Shown piece by piece: positions 15,899 to 22,213 of a DNA stretch of 22,213 nucleotides. This stretch comes from Euryarchaeota archaeon UBA125 (GTDB lineage Archaea; Thermoplasmatota; Poseidoniia; Poseidoniales; Thalassarchaeaceae). The notes below the pieces were generated by a model. The model did not search any database and had not been told where the DNA came from. It saw only the letters and a program-made list of their open reading frames with translations. The position numbers were made by a program, and so were the translations under genes. Numbering within the stretch: the stretch's first letter is position 1; every line of letters begins with the position of its first letter. The stretch is from assembly GCA_002502625.1 (NCBI GenBank), contig DAPV01000055.1, positions 1-22,213 on the forward strand, read 5' to 3'.

Positions 15899-16436
15899 CT
15901 GATGTCACTACAACCCTTGCTACCTTTAGCACCCTGTCTCGAAGCATCCATCCGGGTTCTAATTCAGATGCAACGTGCCCAGAAGGATATTCGTCAGAAG
16001 GAGGGATTGTGGCAATAGCTTCCATCCTAGCAGGATCAAATAATTGGCCTATTGTTTCAACTTTCTCAACACCTTCTGCGGTAAGGGAACTTATGATTTC
16101 AGAATAAAGAAGTCGTATACCTGTGGATAGAGAATCTTCTGCGTCTTCTTCAACATGTTCTAATGCTCTCTCAATATTTTCTACGGCTCCAACTATGCGT
16201 CGAGCCAGCCCTGTAGCCCCATAGCGTACTCCTTCAGATCTAGTCTTAGCAACTTGAGATAATGCATTTTGAATTTCTGCTTGTCGATATAGTAAATCTT
16301 TCTTTGCTAGTTCCAATTCTTGCTCTAATTCCTCGATTCTCTGCTCAGGAGTCAATGGTTCATCAGACTCTGATTCAGATGTTGATTCTTGAAGCTCTTC
16401 TTCATCAACAGGGTCATCCATGTTGATTCCAATCAT
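15885..16436 (-). CDS. grpE: GrpE, nucleotide-exchange factor of DnaK
   Basis: 183 residues, the usual GrpE length. An acidic disordered N-terminus (1-28) leads into a long coiled coil (about 30-70, EQRIEELEQELELAKKDLLY), a four-helix region with NIERAL, and the C-terminal beta domain with LFDPARMEAI, GHVASELEPGWMLRDRVL and KVARVVV, the family signature. It releases ADP from DnaK. dnaK and dnaJ are not in the window, so it is separated from the usual chaperone cluster. Start 16436 has GGGG two bases upstream, rather close; the Met at 16421 is an alternative. Confidence 0.93.
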   Translation of the reverse strand: MIGINMDDPVDEEELQESTSESESDEPLTPEQRIEELEQELELAKKDLLYRQAEIQNALSQVAKTRSEGVRYGATGLARRIVGAVENIERALEHVEEDAEDSLSTGIRLLYSEIISSLTAEGVEKVETIGQLFDPARMEAIATIPPSDEYPSGHVASELEPGWMLRDRVLKVARVVVTSDESQ

Positions 16437-16462
16437 TTCCCCTTCATCAATTCCTCTATTAG

Positions 16463-17632
16463 TTAATCATCATCATTACGAAAATCAATAGGACGATTCT
16501 CATTGAGCCAAACCAAAGTCATCTCCATTCGTTCGTGAGTAGGATGAACTTCGACCAAAGCTACAGGAGAATTAACCTCTCCTGCAATTTCTTCAGCCAA
16601 TAATAGTGGGACTTCAATTCGATTATTTTCTATATCGTGATGTAAGAATGTTGAGGGAATCTCACATTCATGTATCAACTCTTCAATATAATCTTCAGCG
16701 TCTTCGTTTAAGCAATATATTGCTCCAAAAAGTAGTGTGCCGTCATCAGTTAATGTCTCGTGAGGAGAAATTGTTGCCTCACCTCTTCTCAAGAAACGGC
16801 GACGTAATTGCCCTGCATCTTTGTATACTGCAGTGCAATATTTTAGATGAAATCCATAAGACTCTCTCAAAACTCCATCTTCAGGATCAGGGAATGATGA
16901 TTCGGCAGTTCTAACTCTATTCTTTAGACGAACGGCCAATTCGGATGAACCTGCTGCTCCAGCAGTTATTCCATCAGAAAGGTTGAATCCTCGAACTTCC
17001 ATATTCTCTTGATTCCCTAATGTAATTTCTAATTCATTCAGGTTAAGGAAATGTATCCCAGTATTTCTTAAATCCTCTAACAGCTGAAACATTTCTACCT
17101 CCATATCTGGAGGACACGGAACCTCTACTCCAGTAAATATCCCTGCATCGGATGATGCACGAATCACCTCAAGATATGGTTTGAGTTTGAAATCAAGTAA
17201 ATGGAATCGAATCTCATCTAATCCGGCTTCTTTCAACCGAACTGCCCATTCAGATCTAAATGCAATAGACGTATACATGTGCATATGAAAATCAGGACCG
17301 AATTCATTCCTAAGACGTCGTATTCCATCAAGAGTATGTTCAAAATCCATTATCGGATCTCCTCCAGTTATTCCCGCTCCAGTGGCTCTCATCGCCTTAG
17401 CCTCCTCAATAACTTCATCAAAATTTGAACATCTTCTTTCATTCGCATACATAAATGGACTTTCTCGACGAGTGTCTGAAAGTGGACAATAATCGCATGC
17501 CCAATGACATTTTCCAGTAATAAATAGAACTAATTTACTGCCCTGCATACATTGGATACAACCTTCTGCTTCTCCCACTTCAGGAAGTTCATGAAGTTCT
17601 GGAACATTAGGGAGGCGAATGTCCATTGTCAT
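16463..17632 (-). CDS. Radical SAM protein of the COG2108 type (PFL-activase related)
   Basis: 389 residues from ATG 17632. This start has GGTGA four bases upstream and leaves a 26-base gap after pdxT. The longer frame from 17695 has no ribosome site and would overlap pdxT by 37 bases. The cluster motif is CHWACDYC, a CX3CX2C that binds the 4Fe-4S cluster and SAM. It is preceded by a CIQC pair 14 residues before the cluster and followed by the GGDP strand-2 motif. A partial TIM barrel and a C-terminal domain of about 150 residues follow. The overall arrangement resembles the archaeal COG2108 group described as related to pyruvate formate-lyase activating enzyme; the substrate is unknown. The gene lies between pdxT and grpE on the same strand. 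Confidence 0.85.
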   Translation of the reverse strand: MTMDIRLPNVPELHELPEVGEAEGCIQCMQGSKLVLFITGKCHWACDYCPLSDTRRESPFMYANERRCSNFDEVIEEAKAMRATGAGITGGDPIMDFEHTLDGIRRLRNEFGPDFHMHMYTSIAFRSEWAVRLKEAGLDEIRFHLLDFKLKPYLEVIRASSDAGIFTGVEVPCPPDMEVEMFQLLEDLRNTGIHFLNLNELEITLGNQENMEVRGFNLSDGITAGAAGSSELAVRLKNRVRTAESSFPDPEDGVLRESYGFHLKYCTAVYKDAGQLRRRFLRRGEATISPHETLTDDGTLLFGAIYCLNEDAEDYIEELIHECEIPSTFLHHDIENNRIEVPLLLAEEIAGEVNSPVALVEVHPTHERMEMTLVWLNENRPIDFRNDDD

Positions 17633-17658
17633 GTCTTCACCTAGTTGGCCCTCTAGGG

Positions 17659-18270
17659 TTACTCGCTTGAATGCGACGCTTGTTGAAGTAGCCATACATG
17701 GAATCGTGAATCATTTGTCAATTCCGGGTGGAAAGTAAGAGCGATGCGAGAATTATGCTTTATTCCCACTACTTCATTCTCATGAAAAACTATTGAATCA
17801 CAAAGAATAGAAGATCGATTAAAACGTGGTGCTCTTATGAAAACTCCTGGAAATTGGCTATTAAACAAACTAACGTCAACTACGTCCTGAAATGAATCCG
17901 TTTGACGACCGTATGCATTACGATCAATAGATGCAGGAAATAATGGCTCACCACCGTCATCAGGATCACATAATAGTATAGCCCCAGCACATGTTCCTAA
18001 AACAGGGGAATTCGATTTCCTTAGATGAGAAAAAAGCGCAGGAAGTAATCCACTCCCTCCTGATTCACGGTCTCCTCCTGTTTTTCGCAAAGTTGTTGAT
18101 TCTCCACCAGGTAATATGAACACATCACAATTATATTTCTGAAATTGTGATTCAGTCCTTAATTCATGAATTGAAATCTCGATACCACTCTGCTCTGAAG
18201 CGTGTTGAAGTGATTGAATGTGAGCGTGGCGAGCACCTTGTAACATACAAAGGCCTACGCGGACCACCAT
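17659..18270 (-). CDS. pdxT: Glutaminase subunit of pyridoxal 5'-phosphate synthase, PdxT
   Basis: 203 residues. It hydrolyses glutamine and channels ammonia to PdxS for vitamin B6 synthesis. Class I amidotransferase features: QG at 11-12, PGGEST at 54-59, nucleophile Cys94 in GTCAGAI, RNAYGRQ at 117-123, FIRAP at 144-148, and the His181-Glu183 dyad in HPEL. All catalytic residues are present. PdxS is not in the window. GGAGGT just before the ATG supports the start. The gene is divergent from the PLP-dependent aminotransferase at 18372, with 101 bases between them. Confidence 0.95.
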   Translation of the reverse strand: MVVRVGLCMLQGARHAHIQSLQHASEQSGIEISIHELRTESQFQKYNCDVFILPGGESTTLRKTGGDRESGGSGLLPALFSHLRKSNSPVLGTCAGAILLCDPDDGGEPLFPASIDRNAYGRQTDSFQDVVDVSLFNSQFPGVFIRAPRFNRSSILCDSIVFHENEVVGIKHNSRIALTFHPELTNDSRFHVWLLQQASHSSE

Positions 18271-18371
18271 GAACCTCCGAAGAGGATGACGCTTTCAGAT
18301 TCTCGCATGAATCTATGAAATTGTAACAGTTATTGCGACTTCTTGATGAACCTCTTTTACCACGGAGTAAT

Positions 18372-19565
18372 ATGACAACTGTATGGAATGGCCCATGCTG
18401 GTTCATACCAGGACCGACATGGCTTACACCTGCTGTATTAGAAGGACTTTCGCAATCTACTATGACGCATCGAAGTCCAGAATTCAAAGTTGTAATGGCA
18501 GAATTACATGGAAGATTGAGGCACTCATTCGCTCTCTCTCCAACAACAACAGAAAAGGGACAACAATCACATGAAGGGGATGATGGATACTCTGTAGTAG
18601 TTGTTTCAGGATCAGGAACTGCAGCAATGGAGATGGTTATTGCAAACCGTTTTGGACCTGAAGACAAAGTATTGGTTCCCACAAACGGAAAATTTGGAGA
18701 AAGAGTTGCCCAAATTTGCAATAATTTTACTCAAGTCACTCATTTAAACGGTGAATGGGGACAAGAATTCGATCTTGATGAAATAGATACAATGCTCTCA
18801 TCAAAACAATTCGATGCAATTGCAATCTGTCATAATGAGACTTCATCAGGTATTACCCAAGACGCTGAAGAAATAGGAAAAATTGCACTCAAACATGGAG
18901 TATCATTTATTTTAGATGGAATTACATCTGTAGGTGGATTACCAGTACATCCACATTCATGGAACGCAGAAGCCGTTGTTGTTGGTGGACAAAAATGTAC
19001 TGCGGGCCCTTCGGGAATTTCAGCTGTTGCAATATCCGAATCTTATGTAAGAAAGATGATTAAAAATAGAGATCAAAACGAAACACTTCCAGTGTATTAT
19101 CTTGACCTTGTTCAAGCATTAAAAAAGGCAGCAGACGATCAAACTCCTTGGACTCCCGCAATTAACCTGTGTAGTGGATGGGTAGCAGCATTAAGAGAGC
19201 AAGACGAGGAAGGAATTGAGAATAGATGGGAACGATGTGAAATGTTGGCTAGAGGAATTAGAAGTCTATTTTTAGAGATTGGTTTTGAATTATTTGCCGA
19301 TGAAAAACAGCGATCAAATACAGTAACTGCCATCCTATATCCAGAACCTGAATGGGGAGAAAAATGGAGAAGATGGATGGCAATTGAGAAGGATACTCAC
19401 ATAATTGGGGGCCAAGATCATGTCAAAGGTAGAATCTTCAGAGTTGGCTCAATGGGAGTTACTTCAAAAGAAGAAATGATTGAAGGTTGTAAAAGAATGA
19501 TTGAGGGGTTCAAACACTTTGGCATGAAAATTCCGCATATAGATGTTGAAAGTCATTTTAGGTGA
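18372..19565 (+). CDS. Class V PLP-dependent aminotransferase (serine-pyruvate / alanine-glyoxylate type, COG0075)
   Basis: 397 residues from ATG 18372, which has GGAG four bases upstream; an in-frame TTG 13 codons earlier is less likely. Family features: FIPGPTWLTPAV at the N-terminus, SGSGTAAME (cofactor phosphate loop, about 79-87), HNETSSG (about 154-160), ILDGITSVGG with the PLP-pyridine Asp at about 182, and Lys208 in VVGGQKCTAGPSG as the Schiff-base lysine. The substrate could be alanine/glyoxylate, serine/pyruvate or aspartate; the sequence does not decide. It is tightly followed by deoC, and divergent from pdxT, whose pathway makes its cofactor. Confidence 0.9.
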   Translation: MTTVWNGPCWFIPGPTWLTPAVLEGLSQSTMTHRSPEFKVVMAELHGRLRHSFALSPTTTEKGQQSHEGDDGYSVVVVSGSGTAAMEMVIANRFGPEDKVLVPTNGKFGERVAQICNNFTQVTHLNGEWGQEFDLDEIDTMLSSKQFDAIAICHNETSSGITQDAEEIGKIALKHGVSFILDGITSVGGLPVHPHSWNAEAVVVGGQKCTAGPSGISAVAISESYVRKMIKNRDQNETLPVYYLDLVQALKKAADDQTPWTPAINLCSGWVAALREQDEEGIENRWERCEMLARGIRSLFLEIGFELFADEKQRSNTVTAILYPEPEWGEKWRRWMAIEKDTHIIGGQDHVKGRIFRVGSMGVTSKEEMIEGCKRMIEGFKHFGMKIPHIDVESHFR

Positions 19566-19569
19566 TTTT

Positions 19570-20283
19570 ATGGATCGAAAGCATCTTGCAGAATTCGCGC
19601 TTAAACATTTAGATTACACACTTCTTGATCCTGAGGCAGATGAAAAACAGATTACTGAATTTTTAGAAAAGGCATCGAAATGGAAACCTGCAGCAGTCTG
19701 TGTTTTACCGGCAGAAGTTTTTCGTGCTAAGGAAACACTAGATTCACAGATTATCGTAGCATCTGCTGCAGGTTGCTTCCCAAATCCAAATGGAGATATT
19801 AGTCAGAGAATTGAAGACATTAAGACAGCAGTAGAAGGAGGAGCAGACGAAATAGATTTGGTGATGGATTTTGAAGCAATGATGGATCTGCGCCCAGGTG
19901 ACGCAAGAGCAACATTAGAACAATTAATCGATGAGTGTGACGGATTAACAGTTAAAGTAATCCTAGAATCAAGTTGCTTAGATTTAGAAGAAATTGAAGA
20001 TGCAGCAAGAATTGCTATTGAGTGCGGGGCTGATTTCCTCAAATCTAGTACGGGAAGAAGAGGAGGATGCACCCCATTAGTTGCAGAAATTCTAGCAGAA
20101 ATAGCTCAAGAACATGGAGAAGTAGGAATTAAAATTTCAGGGGGAATTAGAACTCTAGAAGACCTACAAAATCATTTAGATTCAATGGAAAACGCCATTC
20201 AAGTTACTTCTATCGGGCCTAACCGATTTCGGATAGGCGCATCTAGTCTTCTTAATTCGATTGAGAAAATACTTGAGAACTAG
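19570..20283 (+). CDS. deoC: Deoxyribose-phosphate aldolase
   Basis: 237 residues. It splits 2-deoxyribose 5-phosphate to glyceraldehyde 3-phosphate and acetaldehyde in deoxynucleoside breakdown. LDYTLLDPEA at the N-terminus, GGADEIDLVMD with the catalytic Asp at about 96, KVILE, Schiff-base Lys158 in GADFLKSSTGRRGG, and Lys188 in IKISGGIRT match the family. ATG 19570 is preceded by AGGTGA, which overlaps the stop codon of the aminotransferase; an ATG 27 bases further upstream lies inside that gene and is less likely. Translational coupling to the aminotransferase is probable. Confidence 0.94.
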   Translation: MDRKHLAEFALKHLDYTLLDPEADEKQITEFLEKASKWKPAAVCVLPAEVFRAKETLDSQIIVASAAGCFPNPNGDISQRIEDIKTAVEGGADEIDLVMDFEAMMDLRPGDARATLEQLIDECDGLTVKVILESSCLDLEEIEDAARIAIECGADFLKSSTGRRGGCTPLVAEILAEIAQEHGEVGIKISGGIRTLEDLQNHLDSMENAIQVTSIGPNRFRIGASSLLNSIEKILEN

Positions 20284-20340
20284 GACCTATTTACTACATT
20301 AATCGGTTGATTTGATACACGAAACCTACTACCCACACAC

Positions 20341-21861
20341 ATGGCGGACAAGGTTCGGGACCTAGAAGATAGTTTGCCTACCAATTCTATTCTAGATAAA
20401 ATAATGATCAAAAGCGGGATGGATTTCAGAACGTTTGCTCGAAAAGAGACATATGTAGCATTAGGTATGAGTATTATCTTATTTTCAATGATTGCTTATG
20501 CAGGGCTTTCTGTTTTCGGGATCTCATCCTCAATGTTTTCTCAAAGTGGTGAATCAATTCCAATAGATGAATTAGAATTTCAAACACTTAATCGTACTGG
20601 AATAGAAGAAAATATCACTAATGAATCTGGATGGTTTCGTCTTAGTGAACATCGAGGTAAAGTCATCATCTTAGATATGATGGCACACGATTGCTCTAAC
20701 TGTCACGGGGTTCAAGCAAGAATAGAAGATAAGATGGACCAATGGCACGAATTGAGTGAAGATCGTGAACTAATAATAATTGGATACGGCTCATACTACA
20801 GCGAGTCTCTAGAATACCTCAATCAATCAGGAGGAGAATATACAGTTCCACTTTACCCAACTGGACTAGGAAGTACTACAGCAGCGACAGTAAACGGCAC
20901 AGAAAAAGCAGATCCAAATCGATTATTTACACCAGGTGGCACTGGAGTAATCCCCGTCGTAATGGTCATAGATACAGAGGGATATATTATCGCAAGTGAA
21001 TCTTCATCAACTCCTGCTCAAGGGTGGGGTTCTTTCGATGAAGCTATTGTAACTGCAATGAAAGGAAGTATCTCAGAAATGGAGCAACTTCGGACATATG
21101 GGGTTCAAGAAATTGATCAATCAATGATAGGAATCATCTTCTTAGGTGCAATGTTATCTATTCTGGTATATTTTTCTCCTTGCGCATTTCCAGTTCTTCC
21201 AGGATTCATATCATACTATCTTACTCTAGGAGCAAGAGAGGATGAACTTATCCAATCAGGGAAACTAAAGGGCGGAATGCCAGGACCAGTAGTGATAGGC
21301 GGACTTTCTGGTTTAGGTATGTGGACATTCTTTGCTTTTATCGGCGTAATTGCTTGGATTATGGGAAAAAGTTTTGCAACATCTGGGATTATCCATGATA
21401 TCGCAATTTTCATTGCGGCTCTCCTATTGATTCTTGGTTTCTTCATGTTAACTGGAGGTACGAGTCATCTAATGTCATGGGTACAACGCTTAGTAGATCG
21501 ATTCTCAACCACTGAAATGGATGATACATTTACTCCAAGAAGAAATATGTATCTCTATGGAATAGGATACGCAGCCGCGAGTATAGATTGTACAGCCGCA
21601 GCAGTGTTGCCATTCATTGGATACTTAGCAACTATCGGAGGAAATGCAGTTTTATTCGGACTAGGATCATTAATGATTGGCTTACTAATTCTCATGATTG
21701 CTGTAGTATCCATGGTCGGATATGGAAGACAACAAGCAATAGGTTTCTTGAGACGTGCCACTGGAATGATTAAGCTAATTGGTGCATGGATGATGATGAT
21801 GGCTGGTGCAGGACTCCTCTTCTATCTCACAAATACTGATCTTGTTGCTACTCTTTTCTAA
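20341..21861 (+). CDS. Thioredoxin-like / CcdA fusion membrane protein (thiol-disulfide exchange)
   Basis: 506 residues. A cytoplasmic N-terminus, one membrane helix (about 39-61), and an external thioredoxin-like domain (about 85-240) with the CSNC redox pair at Cys118 and Cys121 and cis-Pro205 in GVIPVV. Then comes a six-helix CcdA/DsbD-type domain (about 262-500) with PCAFPVLPG (Cys281) and, in the second half, ASIDCTAAAVLP (Cys417). The two intramembrane Cys would pass electrons from cytoplasmic thioredoxin to the external domain. It is a DsbD-like arrangement with the thioredoxin placed before, not after, the membrane part. In the second half DC replaces the usual PC. No Shine-Dalgarno precedes the ATG. 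Confidence 0.88.
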   Translation: MADKVRDLEDSLPTNSILDKIMIKSGMDFRTFARKETYVALGMSIILFSMIAYAGLSVFGISSSMFSQSGESIPIDELEFQTLNRTGIEENITNESGWFRLSEHRGKVIILDMMAHDCSNCHGVQARIEDKMDQWHELSEDRELIIIGYGSYYSESLEYLNQSGGEYTVPLYPTGLGSTTAATVNGTEKADPNRLFTPGGTGVIPVVMVIDTEGYIIASESSSTPAQGWGSFDEAIVTAMKGSISEMEQLRTYGVQEIDQSMIGIIFLGAMLSILVYFSPCAFPVLPGFISYYLTLGAREDELIQSGKLKGGMPGPVVIGGLSGLGMWTFFAFIGVIAWIMGKSFATSGIIHDIAIFIAALLLILGFFMLTGGTSHLMSWVQRLVDRFSTTEMDDTFTPRRNMYLYGIGYAAASIDCTAAAVLPFIGYLATIGGNAVLFGLGSLMIGLLILMIAVVSMVGYGRQQAIGFLRRATGMIKLIGAWMMMMAGAGLLFYLTNTDLVATLF

Positions 21862-21905
21862 ATCAGATTAGAAGCAATCAAGACCCGTCTAACTAGGGTA
21901 ACCTC

Positions 21906-22213
21906 ATGGATGCTCCAATTCGGACTGCTCTGTATCCTGCCCATGTACGTTGGAATGGGAATATGGTTGATTTTCATGGGTTTGAATTACCCATATGGTA
22001 TTCTTCTATGCTAGAAGAACATCATGCAACACGAACTACTGCTGGCCTCTTTGATGTATCACATATGGGTTCTTTTAGTTTCAAAGGAAATGGAGTCCTA
22101 GAATGGTTCGACTCTATTGGAACACAACTTGCAACTAAATTTTCTCCGGGAAGATGCGCATATACACATTTTCTTGACTTAGAAGGAGAAATTATTGACG
22201 ATATGATTTTTGC
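21906..22213 (+). CDS. gcvT: Aminomethyltransferase GcvT (glycine cleavage T protein), 5' part
   Basis: The first 102 residues are visible; the gene runs off the right edge. RTALYPAHVRWNGNMVDFHG, LPIWYSSMLEEHHATR and AGLFDVSHMG are the N-terminal signature of GcvT, the folate-binding subunit that releases ammonia and forms methylene-tetrahydrofolate from the aminomethyl-lipoyl H protein. Related folate enzymes (YgfZ, dimethylglycine or sarcosine oxidase domains) share part of this fold, but the start context fits GcvT. It lies 44 bases after the thioredoxin-CcdA gene. Confidence 0.9.
   Translation, partial: MDAPIRTALYPAHVRWNGNMVDFHGFELPIWYSSMLEEHHATRTTAGLFDVSHMGSFSFKGNGVLEWFDSIGTQLATKFSPGRCAYTHFLDLEGEIIDDMIF

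Noticed and set aside
18333..18371. TTG start for the aminotransferase
   Set aside because: It has no ribosome site and encodes 13 residues not typical of the family; ATG 18372 has GGAG upstream.
20284..20340. Possible TATA box before the thioredoxin-CcdA gene
   Set aside because: TTTGATAC is near the right distance but too weak a match to list as a feature.

Overview
The window is AT-rich archaeal DNA. Several genes are typical of Archaea: a GMP synthase made as a separate ATP-pyrophosphatase subunit, a DRG-type GTPase with a TGS domain, an archaeal-type NMN adenylyltransferase and a COG2108-type radical SAM protein. The TATA-like boxes lie about 25 bases before two start codons, as expected for leaderless archaeal transcripts. 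Together with GrpE, DeoC and very large secreted proteins full of DxDxDG calcium loops, this fits a marine Euryarchaeote such as Marine Group II (Candidatus Poseidoniales). The lineage is inferred from gene content only; no marker gene in the window proves it.

Layout. (1) 1-8120, plus strand: a surface-protein block. Two tandem paralogous giant proteins, the first cut by the window edge, carry thrombospondin-3-like calcium repeats, one membrane helix near the C-terminus and a Trp-rich cytoplasmic tail. They are followed by a polytopic membrane protein with a TerB-like segment and a related Trp-rich tail. (2) 8144-13988, minus strand: transcribed from right to left are a DRG GTPase, a membrane protein with an internal duplication, a divergent TatC, PurE, GMP synthase subunit B and tRNA-Asn. 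Last come three very small tandem ORFs (57, 37 and 43 aa) in what would otherwise look like a 590-base empty stretch. (3) 14100-15385, plus: an unrecognised soluble protein coupled by an ATGA overlap to NMN adenylyltransferase. (4) 15386-18270, minus: PdxT, a COG2108-type radical SAM protein, GrpE and a membrane-anchored DUF1499-like protein. (5) 18372-22213, plus: a class V aminotransferase, DeoC, a thioredoxin-CcdA fusion and the start of GcvT, cut by the right edge.

How the genes fit together. Most of the window is core metabolism: purine synthesis (PurE, GuaAb), NAD (NMNAT), vitamin B6 (PdxT, divergent from a PLP enzyme), deoxynucleoside breakdown (DeoC) and one-carbon metabolism (GcvT). 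Envelope and folding functions (TatC, CcdA-thioredoxin, GrpE) are interspersed. The most unusual part is the first 8.7 kb: duplicated calcium-repeat surface proteins whose cytoplasmic ends share a Trp-rich tag with the next membrane protein, followed by the convergent small-ORF cluster. No CRISPR array, insertion sequence, integrase or phage gene was seen.
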